DNA of 64,000 nucleotides from Alistipes finegoldii DSM 17242 (GTDB lineage Bacteria > Bacteroidota > Bacteroidia > Bacteroidales > Rikenellaceae): NCBI RefSeq assembly GCF_000265365.1, contig NC_018011.1:2683501-2747500 (forward strand), given 5' to 3'. The position numbers and the translations under genes are program-made. Position 1 is the stretch's first letter. Every line of letters begins with the position of its first letter. The notes below the pieces were generated by a model. The model did no database searches. It was not told the DNA's origin and saw only the letters and a program-made list of their open reading frames with translations. Positions 1 to 8,803 of this stretch are shown piece after piece.

Positions 1-215
1 AGCTGGGCGTGATGAACGGAATCGCGTTCGAGATCGAGGGTTATGCGGCCCGCATGCGCAGCCAAATAGAGGATTTATGCGTAATTTTTACCGGAGGAGA
101 CGCGAATTTCTTTGTTAAACGAATTAAAAATACGATATTTGCAAATTGTAATCTGGTTTTTTGCGGATTGAATAGAATTTTAGAGTACAATGCAAGTGAA
201 GAACACCTTAATTAA
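1..215 (+). CDS. coaX: Type III pantothenate kinase, C-terminal end (5' partial)
   Basis: The reading frame is open from the first base and stops at 213-215; about 70 residues are visible, so the start lies outside the window. The segment has the C-terminal signature of type III pantothenate kinases: a G-x-x-x-E-I-E helix followed by the I-F-T-G-G-D-A motif that closes the acetate-kinase-like fold, then a segment ending in N-L-V-F-C-G-L-N. The family phosphorylates pantothenate in the first step of coenzyme A synthesis in the cytosol. The last 26 bases overlap the start of the next gene, which suggests one transcript. Identity rests on the C-terminus only. Confidence 0.8.
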   Translation, partial: LGVMNGIAFEIEGYAARMRSQIEDLCVIFTGGDANFFVKRIKNTIFANCNLVFCGLNRILEYNASEEHLN

Positions 216-1563
216 ACTGGTTGTCATTGCAGCCGTGATGATTCCCTATGCCTCAGCGGCCCAGACAAGCAGTATTAACGCATTCTCTCCCTACACGATG
301 TACGGCATCGGCGAACAGAACACGCCCGGCACCCTGCCGATGCGTTCGATGGGCGGTGTAGGTGTGGCCATGCGCAGTTCGGGCGTGGTCAATCTGCTCA
401 ATCCGGCGGCTTTCAGCGCCGCGCCGCAGAAGAGTTTCCTCTTCAACTTCGGGCTGGAGGGCCAGAATTACTACAACTCCCAGAAGGTCGACGGCATGTC
501 GAAAAGCACGGCCTACAACACCTTCAACTTCCACGACATCGCATTTCAGCTGCCGCTGGCCAAGAAGCTCGGTCTGGGCTTCAGCCTCACGCCTTACAGT
601 TCGGTAGGCTACCGCACCAAATACACCCATGACTACGATCCGTCCGATCCCGTATGGGGCAACGTCGGCCGCGCGCAATACGTCTATCAGGGCGAGGGCG
701 ACGTGACGGAGGTCAAACTCGGCGTCGGCTGGGAGCTTTTCAAGAACTTCTCGCTGGGTATCGCCGCGCAGTATTACTGGGGCGATATCGACCGTTCGTT
801 CGTGATGACCCCGACCCCGATCACGGGCGACGGCTCCTACTCTTCGACGGTAGGCACCGACAACTACAGCATTTCGAGCATCAAGGGACAGATCGGCGTG
901 CAGTGGAACGCCATCCTGAATCAGAAACGCGCCCTGACGCTGGGCGCCGCCTATGATTTCGGCGGCGACCTCAATCCCACGGTGACGAAAAATATCTATG
1001 TGGGCGACCTCTACAACTCCAGCGTAAAGGGCGATACGACGCATTTGGCACTCGTATTGCCCCGTCAGCTTTCGGTGGGCGCCTTCTACCAGACCTCCAA
1101 GTGGACGATGGGGGTGGATTACGTCTATCAGGACTGGGGCGGCCGCAACAGGCAGACCGAATCCACCGGCGTCAGCGGACCGGACCGGAGCGCCTTTGCG
1201 GTGGCATATGCCGATACGCATACGATCAAGGCCGGCGTGGAGTACACCCCCAACCGCTACGATGTGCGTAATTTCCTGAAACGCTGGTCCTACAGGGCCG
1301 GATTCCGTTACGGAACCCACAACCAGACCTACAACGGCGACAAACTGGGACAGTATGCCGTGACGCTGGGTATCGGCGTGCCCGTGAAGTTCCTCGCCAT
1401 CTCGTCCATAGACGTCGGCGTCGAATACGGCCGCCGCGGTTACAACTTGGCCGAACGCCTCGGACTGGTGCGGCAGCAGTATTTCAAATTCTCGATCGGC
1501 TTCACGCTCTTTGCCGGCAGCGAGAACGGCGAGTACTGGTTCCTGCGGCCTAAATACGATTAG
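190..1563 (+). CDS. Outer membrane beta-barrel protein (FadL/PorV-like), unknown substrate
   Basis: A 457-residue protein with a signal peptide (hydrophobic stretch followed by S-A-A-Q, cleavage near residue 24) and a body of alternating aromatic and polar strands ending in an aromatic-rich C-terminus, as in outer membrane barrels. The mature N-terminus (N-A-F-S-P-Y-T-M-Y-G-I-G) and the following Gly-rich segment with N-P-A-A resemble the Bacteroidota family often annotated as outer membrane protein transport protein. It starts inside coaX and precedes a secreted TPR protein and lptC, so a role in envelope assembly is plausible. The transported substrate cannot be read from the sequence. Confidence 0.75.
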   Translation: MQVKNTLIKLVVIAAVMIPYASAAQTSSINAFSPYTMYGIGEQNTPGTLPMRSMGGVGVAMRSSGVVNLLNPAAFSAAPQKSFLFNFGLEGQNYYNSQKVDGMSKSTAYNTFNFHDIAFQLPLAKKLGLGFSLTPYSSVGYRTKYTHDYDPSDPVWGNVGRAQYVYQGEGDVTEVKLGVGWELFKNFSLGIAAQYYWGDIDRSFVMTPTPITGDGSYSSTVGTDNYSISSIKGQIGVQWNAILNQKRALTLGAAYDFGGDLNPTVTKNIYVGDLYNSSVKGDTTHLALVLPRQLSVGAFYQTSKWTMGVDYVYQDWGGRNRQTESTGVSGPDRSAFAVAYADTHTIKAGVEYTPNRYDVRNFLKRWSYRAGFRYGTHNQTYNGDKLGQYAVTLGIGVPVKFLAISSIDVGVEYGRRGYNLAERLGLVRQQYFKFSIGFTLFAGSENGEYWFLRPKYD

Positions 1564-1679
1564 TTTTTGACCCGAAAATTTGCACTTTTGGAGAACCGGC
1601 AGTAAATTGCATTGGATTTCGGTACATCCGACGGACACTAAAACATATAAAATTAAATACAAAAATTAATCTCTGACCG

Positions 1680-3014
1680 ATGAAAAACGTTAAAATTCTG
1701 CTTTCCGCTGCTCTTGTATTCGTAGGGGCGACGGCTCTGGCTCAGGACTTCAGCGCTCCGCAGTACGAGAAGTGGGGAGACACGCCCGAACAACGCGAAA
1801 AGAACATTCTGAACAGCAACTTCCTCAAGGAGTCGTGCGACAACCGCGACTACAATGCCGCTGCTCATTATCTGAATGAACTCATCAACAGCGTTCCGAC
1901 CGCTTCGGTCTCGTTCTACCAGCGCGGCGCCGTGATCTACAAGAACAAGATCAACCGCGCCAAGAGCGTCGCCGAGAAGAATACGTATATCGACTCGCTG
2001 ATGCTCATGTACGACCTGCGCGCCAAGTATTTCGGAGACCATCCCAAGCAGGGTGCCGCTTTCATTCTCGATCAGAAGGCACGCGAGTACCTGCGCTACA
2101 AGCCCAGCGACCGCAAGGGTATCCGTGAGGCGTTCCGTGCCGCGATCGAGGCCGGCGGCGACAACACCGATCCCGAAACCGTCGTGGCTTATTTCAGCAA
2201 CCTCTGCGACGACTACAAGAACACCGACGAGGTGCTGCCCGACGAGATCATTGCCGAGTACGACCGTCTGACGCCGTTCTTCGAGAAGAATCCCAATGCC
2301 AACGAGTACAAGGCACAGTTCGACGCCGCGTTCGGTCTGAGCGGTGCCGCAAGCTGCGAGAACCTCGAAAAGCTCTTCCGCGGCAAGCTCGAAGCGGCTC
2401 CCGACGACGAGGCGCTGCTGGCGCAGGCCGTGGCGCTGATGTCGCGCGCCAAGTGCGACGGCGACTTCTATTTCACGCTCGCAGAGAAATACTATGCCGT
2501 GAAACCCTCTTCGGAGACCGCCATGTTCCTTGCGCAGGCTTTCCAGAGCAAGGGCGATTACGCCAAGGCGATCAAATACCTCAACGAGGCGCTTGCCGTC
2601 GAGCAGGATCCTGCGGAGCGTCAGCTGCTGCTGGTGCGCATCGCGCTGATCGACTTGGTTGCAAACGATATCCCCGGAGCCGCTTCCGCTGCGCGTCAGG
2701 CCCGCGACCTGAATCCTGAGGACGGCGTGCCCTATTACGTGCTGGCTCAGTGCTATGCCATTTCGGCTGCCAACTGTGGCGGTTTTGCCGGTCAGGCTAC
2801 CTTCTGGGCCGCTTACGACACGATGTCGAAAGCCATCGAACTGCTGCCTGCCGATTCGGAATACATCGAGTCTGCCAAAACGTCGCTGAATGCGTTCCGC
2901 AGCCGTTTCCCGACCTCGGAGGAGTGCTTCTTCAACGAGCTGCAGGCCGGTTCCCGCTATACCGTGACCTGCGGTACGGCCGCCGGTGTCGTGACTTCCG
3001 TACGTCCCCGTTAA
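1680..3014 (+). CDS. Secreted tetratricopeptide-repeat protein
   Basis: 444 residues with a signal peptide (M-K-N-V-K-I-L-L-S-A-A-L, cleavage after A-L-A near residue 22). The rest is helical with repeated TPR-like pairs; a clear TPR unit reads G-D-Y-A-K-A-I-K-Y-L-N-E-A-L around residues 296-310 and others follow. TPR proteins are binding scaffolds, so a periplasmic protein-protein role is expected. It lies 3 bases before lptC and after an outer membrane barrel gene, in what looks like one envelope operon. No enzyme motif is visible. Confidence 0.75.
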   Translation: MKNVKILLSAALVFVGATALAQDFSAPQYEKWGDTPEQREKNILNSNFLKESCDNRDYNAAAHYLNELINSVPTASVSFYQRGAVIYKNKINRAKSVAEKNTYIDSLMLMYDLRAKYFGDHPKQGAAFILDQKAREYLRYKPSDRKGIREAFRAAIEAGGDNTDPETVVAYFSNLCDDYKNTDEVLPDEIIAEYDRLTPFFEKNPNANEYKAQFDAAFGLSGAASCENLEKLFRGKLEAAPDDEALLAQAVALMSRAKCDGDFYFTLAEKYYAVKPSSETAMFLAQAFQSKGDYAKAIKYLNEALAVEQDPAERQLLLVRIALIDLVANDIPGAASAARQARDLNPEDGVPYYVLAQCYAISAANCGGFAGQATFWAAYDTMSKAIELLPADSEYIESAKTSLNAFRSRFPTSEECFFNELQAGSRYTVTCGTAAGVVTSVRPR

Positions 3015-3017
3015 TAA

Positions 3018-3893
3018 ATGAACAGGCTCATCGCAAGATACGCCATGGTAGCACTCTCCGTTATGGGGAGTGCTATCTTGCTATTCTCCTGCGAACGCGA
3101 CGAGGCGGAGGATGCTGCGGCTTCCGAAGAGACGATGAGAACCGAATACAGTGAAAATCTGTCGATCGTCGAATCGCAGAACGGCCGCCGTTCCTACCAT
3201 TTCGTAACTCCGCTGGTCGAGGGCTATTCGCTGGCCCGCGAACCTTACCGCGAGTTCCGCAAGGGAGTCAAGATCACCACTTACAAGGACGATTCGCTCT
3301 CCACGGTCGATGCCGTGCTGACGGCCAATTACGCCATCTACTACGAGAACCGCAAATTGTGGGAGGCCAAAGGCAATGTCGTGGTCGTCAAATCGGACGG
3401 CAAGAACCTCTACACGCAGCAGTTGTTCTGGAATCAGCAGACCAAGAAGATCTATTCGAACGTCGATTCGAAAATCGTGCAGAACGACGGACGCGACGTC
3501 TTTATCGGCGAAGGTTTCGAATCCGACGAGGAGTTCAAGGACTGGCGTTTCCGCCGCATGAAAGGCCGCATGGAGGTCGAGGTCAAACCCACCGAACAGG
3601 AGGTCGAGGTCGTTCCCGACTCGACTGCCGGCTCCCGGACGGGGGCGTCGGGACCTGTCCCTGCGCCGCAGTCCGGTAAAACCGCCGCTGCATCCGTCGG
3701 CCAACCCATGCCCGAACCCGCTGTCAAGCCCGCCGTCGCTCCGGTTCCGGCCCGGCGGCCCGTTCGCAAGGATGCGCCCGGCAGACCGGCGCCCGCAGGG
3801 GAGCCTGCCGAAGCCCGGCCCAGAACGGAACAGCAGCAGATGAAGCCGGTGGATCTGAAACTGGACGATGACGAGATACAATCAACCCAATAA
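3018..3893 (+). CDS. lptC: LPS export ABC transporter periplasmic protein LptC
   Basis: 291 residues. The N-terminus is a membrane anchor or lipoprotein signal (L-L-F-S-C near residue 25), followed by the beta-jellyroll OstA/LptC core, with the signature V-E-G-Y near residue 70 and the repeated pattern of D-A-V-L-T-A-N-Y-A-I-Y, G-N-V-V-V and Y-T-Q-Q-L-F-W. LptC links LptBFG to LptA and passes lipopolysaccharide across the periplasm. From about residue 200 the protein has a Pro/Ala/Arg-rich low-complexity tail of roughly 80 residues that standard LptC lacks. It is packed between the TPR gene (3-base gap) and the CBS gene (3-base gap). Confidence 0.85.
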   Translation: MNRLIARYAMVALSVMGSAILLFSCERDEAEDAAASEETMRTEYSENLSIVESQNGRRSYHFVTPLVEGYSLAREPYREFRKGVKITTYKDDSLSTVDAVLTANYAIYYENRKLWEAKGNVVVVKSDGKNLYTQQLFWNQQTKKIYSNVDSKIVQNDGRDVFIGEGFESDEEFKDWRFRRMKGRMEVEVKPTEQEVEVVPDSTAGSRTGASGPVPAPQSGKTAAASVGQPMPEPAVKPAVAPVPARRPVRKDAPGRPAPAGEPAEARPRTEQQQMKPVDLKLDDDEIQSTQ

Positions 3894-3896
3894 GAG

Positions 3897-5159
3897 ATGC
3901 TTACTTCGGTCATACTGATTGTCCTGATGCTGTTGCTGTCGGCATTCTTTTCGGGTATGGAGATCGCTTTTACGAGCAAGAACCGCCTGAAACTGGAGAT
4001 CGACCGCAAGCAGAGCCGCATGTTCGACCGCATAGCGGATATATTCTCCCGCCACCCCGGACAGTATATCACCACGATTCTGGTGGGCAACAATATCGCG
4101 CTGGTCATCTACTCGCTCTACATGTCGCTGCTGCTGCGCGGTATTTTCTACGCGCTGGGGTGGGAGAGCATCGCCCGGAACGGTTCCGTGGCGATCGAAA
4201 CCGCCGTTTCGACCGTCATCATCATCTTTTTCGCGGAATTCCTGCCCAAGTCGGTCTTCCGCAACAATCCGAACTTCTATTACCGCGCGCTGGCGCCGGT
4301 AATCTATTTCTTCTATTTGCTGCTCTATCCGATCGCGCGGCTGACGACGCTCATTTCGCACGGCATCCTGCGCCTGACGGGCCGCCGCGTCGAAGAGCGG
4401 ACGACGACGCACAGTTTCGACCGCGAGGACCTCGCGTCGCTGCTCGACACCAACAGTTCCGAGCCGCGTCCCGAACCCGACAACGAGCTGAAGCTGTTCC
4501 AGAACGCGCTGGATTTCGCCGACCTGCGGGTGCGCGACTGCATGGTGCCGCGCGTGGACGTCGAGGCCGTGGACATCGACGATACGACCATCGAACAGCT
4601 CACGGCGCGTTTCGTCGATTCCAAGTATTCGCGCATCTTCGTCTGGCGCAAGAGCATCGACAACATCATCGGCTATATCAACTCGAAGAGTCTGTTCACC
4701 CGTCCGGCCAGTATTTCCGACGTGATGATGCAGGTCAATTTCGTCCCCGAAACCATGCCGCTGCAACTGGTGCTGCAGAACTTTATCAAGCATCGCACCA
4801 ACATCGCCGTGGTGATCGACGAATTCGGCGGCACGGCGGGCGTCATTTCGCTCGAAGACGTGCTGGAGCAGATTTTCGGCGAGATCGAGGATGAGCACGA
4901 CGTGCCCGACCTGACCGAAAAGCAGGTCGGTCCCGACGAGTATGTCCTCTCGTGCCGTCTCGAAGTGAAATACCTCAATGAGAAATACGGTCTGGGTATC
5001 GAGGAGAGCCGCGAATACGATACGCTGGCGGGTTTCATCATCTTCAATTACGAGGGGATTCCCACGGCCGGAGAGACCGTTTTCGTCGGCGGTCTGCAGG
5101 TGCGAATCCTGCGTACGACGCGTTCGCGGATCGACTTGGCGCGGGTCCGGAAGTTGTGA
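3897..5159 (+). CDS. DUF21-CBS-CorC/HlyC membrane protein (hemolysin family)
   Basis: 420 residues with the standard order: N-terminal DUF21 membrane domain with hydrophobic segments at about 1-25, 65-95, 100-125 and 130-155; two CBS domains at about 205-330 (V-R-D-C-M-V-P-R-V-D opens the first, V-V-I-D-E-F-G-G-T-A-G-V-I lies in the second); and a C-terminal CorC/HlyC domain with the D-T-L-A-G-F-I motif near residue 375. Members act in Mg/Co homeostasis or, in Bacteroidota, as GldE-like accessory proteins. The old name hemolysin is not evidence of toxin activity. It closes the run of tightly spaced genes that begins with coaX. Confidence 0.85.
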   Translation: MLTSVILIVLMLLLSAFFSGMEIAFTSKNRLKLEIDRKQSRMFDRIADIFSRHPGQYITTILVGNNIALVIYSLYMSLLLRGIFYALGWESIARNGSVAIETAVSTVIIIFFAEFLPKSVFRNNPNFYYRALAPVIYFFYLLLYPIARLTTLISHGILRLTGRRVEERTTTHSFDREDLASLLDTNSSEPRPEPDNELKLFQNALDFADLRVRDCMVPRVDVEAVDIDDTTIEQLTARFVDSKYSRIFVWRKSIDNIIGYINSKSLFTRPASISDVMMQVNFVPETMPLQLVLQNFIKHRTNIAVVIDEFGGTAGVISLEDVLEQIFGEIEDEHDVPDLTEKQVGPDEYVLSCRLEVKYLNEKYGLGIEESREYDTLAGFIIFNYEGIPTAGETVFVGGLQVRILRTTRSRIDLARVRKL

Positions 5160-5202
5160 GAATTTTTATGGCATAATAAGGGCCTTTTCCGAATAAATTT
5201 AC

Positions 5203-5210
5203 TACCTTTG
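5203..5210 (+). promoter_or_regulatory. Bacteroidota -7 box for ppiD
   Basis: TACCTTTG matches the Bacteroidota sigma consensus TAnnTTTG exactly. It lies in the only sizeable gap after the lptC-CBS cluster and 40 bases before the ppiD start. No clear -33 TTG is present at the usual spacing. Confidence 0.6.
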
Positions 5211-5249
5211 ACTGCTAATTCGAAACAATACGAATAATTTACAATTTAT

Positions 5250-7283
5250 ATGGCAAGTTTAAACACTTTACGCACCAAGTTCGGCATCGTGCTGTCGATT
5301 GTCATCGCAGGCGCCCTCTTGGCTTTCATTCTCTCCCTGAAGACCGAAATGGGCTTCTCAGGCAACGACCCCCGGGTCGGTGTTATCGACGGTGAAAAGA
5401 TCAACTATTCGGAGTATTACAACCAGTACGAGCAGGTCAAGGCGCAGAGCGGTGCTCAGGAGAGCAACGAACAGCAGTCGGCGATGCTTGCCAACGCTGC
5501 ATGGCAGGCCCTGATCGGCAAATACGTGCTGACTCCCGGATTCGACAAGATGGGCCTTCGCGTTACCGAGCCTGAACGTATGTCGATGGTCAGCGGCCAG
5601 CATCCTTCGCAGGCTTTCTACAATGCCTTCGCGGATCCCCGCACGGGTGAGTACAACGTCGCCGCCGTTCACCAGTTCCTCTCCGAGGCCGAAGCCAACG
5701 CGCAGGCGCAGCAGGCTTGGGCGCAGCTCAACGAGCAGGCCCGCATGGAGCGCGAGGTCGCCAAGTTCCTCGGCCTGATCAAGGGCGGTGTGTATGTCAA
5801 CTCGCTCGAAGTGGCCAACGGTGTGAACTCCGCCAACAACACCTATGCCGGCAAGTGGGCCGGTAAGAAATACTCGGCCGTTCCCGATTCGCTGATTCAG
5901 CTCAAGTCGAGCGACATCAAGGCGTATTACAACAGCCACAAGAACATGTTCAAGCAGACGCCGTCGCGTGCGCTTTCGTATGTCGTGTTCGAGGTTTCTC
6001 CGACCGACGACGACATGCTGGCGCTCGAAAAGAGCGTCGCCGAGGTCGGCGCGCAGTTCGCCGCCACCGAAGAGCTGAAGTCGTTTGTCCGCGCCAACCG
6101 CAACGGCAAAATCGCCGACAACTACGTCTCGGCGAAGCAGCTTTCGGAAGAGGAGGCCAAGGCCCTGCTCGACGGCGCCACCTACGGTCCCGTACTGAAG
6201 AACAACGAGTGGACGATGGCCCGCGCGCTGGATACCAAGATCGTTCCCGACTCGATGGGCATCCGCCACATCGTACTTCCCTATACGCAGGAGGCGCTGG
6301 CCGACAGTCTGCTGACCGTGCTCAAGGGCGGTGCCGACTTCGCTCAGGTCGCTGCGCAGTATTCGGTTTATGACGCTACCGCCGCCAACGGCGGCGAGGT
6401 GGGCGTCATGCCGTTCTCGGCCTTTTCGGGCGAATTCGCTGCAGCGCTTGCCAATGCGAAAACCGGCGATATCGTGAAGATCGCTTCCGGCGACGCCATT
6501 CAGCTGATGCAGGTTTACCGTGCCGACAAACCGTCGAAGCACGTTCAGGTCGCTTCGATCACCTACCCGGTCGAGGCTTCGGCCGCTACCCGCCGCGACA
6601 TCCACAATCAGGCCGGCACCTTCTCGGTGAACGCCAAAGGTTCGGTCGAAGCGTTCAACGACGCCGCTTCGGCTGCCGCCGTTACGCCGCGCATCGCGTC
6701 GCTGGCGCAGGGCGAGCGTACGATCCGCGGTCTTGAGGATTCGCGCGACGTCGCCCGCTGGGCTTACGGCGCCGAGGTGGGCGATGTTTCCGAAATCTTC
6801 CCGGTAGGCAAGGATTATGTGATCGCCATGCTGACCGAGATCGACGACAACGAATTCGCTCCCCTCGAAAAGGTTTCGGCACAGATCCGTGCTCAGGTAC
6901 TCCGCGACAAGAAGTACGACTATATCGTGAAGGAACTCTCCGGCTCCACGCTCGACGAGCAGGCCAAGAGTCTCGGAACCGAAGTCGCAGACTTCGACAA
7001 CGTGACCTTCGGGGCTTTCTATGTGAACGGTCCCGGTTTCGAGCCCCGTCTGATCGGCGCTATCTCGTCTACGACCGAGAAAGGCGTTCTCTCGGCTCCG
7101 GTCAAAGGTCTGAGCGGCGTATATGTCTTCGAGGTGGATGACATCCAGACCTCGGACAAGCAGACTGCCGAAGGCGAGAAGGTGCGTGCGCAGGCTATGG
7201 CCGAGAGCATGGCCCAGCAGTTCTCGGTGCAGGCTATCCAGCAGATGGCCAAGATTCAGGACCTGCGCGGAAAATATTTCTAA
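5250..7283 (+). CDS. ppiD: Periplasmic peptidyl-prolyl isomerase, PpiD/SurA type
   Basis: 677 residues. A single N-terminal transmembrane anchor (F-G-I-V-L-S-I-V-I-A-G-A-L-L-A-F, about 10-30) is followed by a SurA_N-like chaperone helix region (G-V-I-D-G-E-K-I-N-Y-S-E-Y near residue 45) and a parvulin domain around 340-430 that opens with G-I-R-H-I-V-L-P and contains F-A-Q-V-A-A-Q-Y-S-V. A second, weaker parvulin-like segment follows. Members fold outer membrane proteins at the inner membrane. The gene has its own promoter box and ends in a strong terminator, so it is probably monocistronic. Confidence 0.85.
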   Translation: MASLNTLRTKFGIVLSIVIAGALLAFILSLKTEMGFSGNDPRVGVIDGEKINYSEYYNQYEQVKAQSGAQESNEQQSAMLANAAWQALIGKYVLTPGFDKMGLRVTEPERMSMVSGQHPSQAFYNAFADPRTGEYNVAAVHQFLSEAEANAQAQQAWAQLNEQARMEREVAKFLGLIKGGVYVNSLEVANGVNSANNTYAGKWAGKKYSAVPDSLIQLKSSDIKAYYNSHKNMFKQTPSRALSYVVFEVSPTDDDMLALEKSVAEVGAQFAATEELKSFVRANRNGKIADNYVSAKQLSEEEAKALLDGATYGPVLKNNEWTMARALDTKIVPDSMGIRHIVLPYTQEALADSLLTVLKGGADFAQVAAQYSVYDATAANGGEVGVMPFSAFSGEFAAALANAKTGDIVKIASGDAIQLMQVYRADKPSKHVQVASITYPVEASAATRRDIHNQAGTFSVNAKGSVEAFNDAASAAAVTPRIASLAQGERTIRGLEDSRDVARWAYGAEVGDVSEIFPVGKDYVIAMLTEIDDNEFAPLEKVSAQIRAQVLRDKKYDYIVKELSGSTLDEQAKSLGTEVADFDNVTFGAFYVNGPGFEPRLIGAISSTTEKGVLSAPVKGLSGVYVFEVDDIQTSDKQTAEGEKVRAQAMAESMAQQFSVQAIQQMAKIQDLRGKYF

Positions 7284-7304
7284 ACCCGATTTTTCGAGAC
7301 ATAG

Positions 7305-7336
7305 AAAGAACGCCGGAGTATTCCGGCGTTCTTTTT
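7305..7336 (+). terminator. Rho-independent terminator of ppiD
   Basis: Perfect 13-bp stem (7305-7317 with 7322-7334), loop GTAT, running into a T tract at 7332-7336, 22 bases after the ppiD stop. Confidence 0.9.
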
Positions 7337-7338
7337 GT

Positions 7339-7346
7339 TATTTTTG
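7339..7346 (+). promoter_or_regulatory. -7 box for the alcohol dehydrogenase gene
   Basis: TATTTTTG fits TAnnTTTG exactly and lies 2 bases after the ppiD terminator, 41 bases before the next start codon. No convincing -33 element is seen, because that stretch is taken up by the terminator stem. Confidence 0.5.
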
Positions 7347-7387
7347 CGTATATTTAGGAGCCGTATTAAAACTTATCGCATACCGTT

Positions 7388-8530
7388 ATGAATAATTTCA
7401 TTTATCACAATCCTACGAAACTGGTTTTCGGCAAAGGACAGATCGCCAGACTCGGCAAGTTGATCCCTGCCGACAAGAAGATCATGATTACCTTCGGCGG
7501 CGGCAGCGTGCGCCGCAACGGGGTTTACGATCAGGTCGTGAAGGCGCTCGAAGGGCGCGACTGGGTCGAATTCTGGGGCATCGAACCCAATCCCTCCGTC
7601 GAGACGGTCCGCGAGGCCGTGGCTTTGGGCCGTGAGAACGGTTCCGACTTCCTGCTGGCCGTGGGCGGCGGATCGGTCATCGACGGTACGAAACTCATCG
7701 CTGCGGGCCTGCTCTACGACGGCGATCCGTGGGATATCGTGCTCAAGGGGCAGGCGGATAAAACCGTTCCGCTGGGCACCGTCCTCACGATGTCGGCCAC
7801 GGGTTCGGAGATGAATTCGGGTTCGGTCATTTCGCGTCAGGAAACCAAGGAGAAGTACGCCTTTTACGGCGATTATCCGGTCTTCTCGATTCTCGATCCC
7901 GAAACCCTCTACTCGCTGCCGCAGCGGCAGATCGCCTGCGGGCTCTCCGATACCTTCGTGCATGTGCTGGAACAGTATATGACCACGCCCGGCCAGTCGC
8001 GCCTGATGGACCGCTGGGCCGAGGGCATCCTGCATACGGTGATCGAAATCGCTCCGAAAATCTGGGAGAACCAGCATGATTATGCCGTGATGTCGGAGTA
8101 TATGCTGGGGGCGACGCTGGCGCTGAACGACATGATCCGCATGGGCGTGACGCAGGACTGGGCGACGCATATGATCGGTCACGAGCTGACGGCCCTGCAC
8201 GGACTGACACACGGTGCGACGCTGGCGATTGTCATCAATGGCACCCTGCGCGTGCTCCGGGAGCAGAAGCGCGGAAAACTGCTCCAATACGGCGAACGGA
8301 TCTGGGGCATTGCCGACGGTTCGGAAGAGGAGCGCATCGACCGTACGCTCGAAGCCACCAAAAAATTCTTCCGTTCGCTGGGGCTTTCGACCCGGCTTTC
8401 GGAGGAGGGGATCGGCGAAACGACGATTGCGGAGATCGAACGCCGCTTCAATGCCTCCGGCGTCAAGTACGGCGAAGCGCAGAACGTAGACGGCGCCGCG
8501 GCGCGCCGGATACTCGAAGCGTGCATGTAG
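7388..8530 (+). CDS. Iron-containing alcohol dehydrogenase (YqhD/BDH type)
   Basis: 380 residues, the normal length of NAD(P)H-dependent butanol dehydrogenase/YqhD proteins. The N-terminus F-G-K-G-Q-I-A-R-L-G and the dinucleotide-binding G-G-G-S-V-I-D-G-T-K at about 94-103 are typical. Metal ligands are visible as D and H in L-S-D-T-F-V-H (about 190) and as two H in I-G-H-E-L-T-A-L-H-G-L-T-H-G (about 263-275). The enzyme reduces aldehydes to alcohols in the cytosol; in this family NADPH is usual. It stands alone between a terminator and a convergent operon. The true substrate is unknown. Confidence 0.85.
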   Translation: MNNFIYHNPTKLVFGKGQIARLGKLIPADKKIMITFGGGSVRRNGVYDQVVKALEGRDWVEFWGIEPNPSVETVREAVALGRENGSDFLLAVGGGSVIDGTKLIAAGLLYDGDPWDIVLKGQADKTVPLGTVLTMSATGSEMNSGSVISRQETKEKYAFYGDYPVFSILDPETLYSLPQRQIACGLSDTFVHVLEQYMTTPGQSRLMDRWAEGILHTVIEIAPKIWENQHDYAVMSEYMLGATLALNDMIRMGVTQDWATHMIGHELTALHGLTHGATLAIVINGTLRVLREQKRGKLLQYGERIWGIADGSEEERIDRTLEATKKFFRSLGLSTRLSEEGIGETTIAEIERRFNASGVKYGEAQNVDGAAARRILEACM

Positions 8531-8553
8531 GCCGTTCGCACCGGATTTAAGCA

Positions 8554-8653
8554 GAGGGGCTGTCTGACAAGTCCCCGAAATTGGAAATCACCCCTGCCAG
8601 AGTTTTATCTGACGGGGGTGAAATTCTAAAAATCGGACTTGTTAGACAGCTCC
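8554..8653. repeat. 100-bp imperfect palindrome (MITE-like or bidirectional terminator)
   Basis: Outer arms of 19 bp (8556-8574 and 8635-8653) differ at two positions and begin GGGGCTGTCTGACAAG. A second inner pair, CACCCCTGCCAG with CTGACGGGGGTG, flanks a TTTTAT loop. The element sits between convergent genes. It looks like a small non-autonomous transposon end pair or a large hairpin terminator; no coding content. Confidence 0.6.
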
Positions 8654-8751
8654 TTTTGTTGTCGGAGGTGCGCTTCGTGTAAATCGGTCGGTTTTTGCGA
8701 AAGCAGGGAATTTCGTCATAGTCCGCCTTTCCGCTCTTTTCCCCGAACGGA

Positions 8752-8783
8752 TAAAAAATACCCTCCGGGAAACCGGAGGGTAT
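8752..8783 (-). terminator. Terminator of the mutA-mutB operon
   Basis: An 11-bp perfect stem (8758-8768 with 8773-8783) around a 4-base loop is followed on the minus strand by T6 at 8757-8753 and nearby. It lies 21 bases beyond the mutB stop. Confidence 0.85.
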
Positions 8784-8803
8784 CGCTATTGCTTTCAGTC
8801 GCT

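Noticed and set aside
253..1662. Open frame of 469 codons on the minus strand
   Set aside because: Antisense to the outer membrane barrel gene, without a signal peptide or motif.
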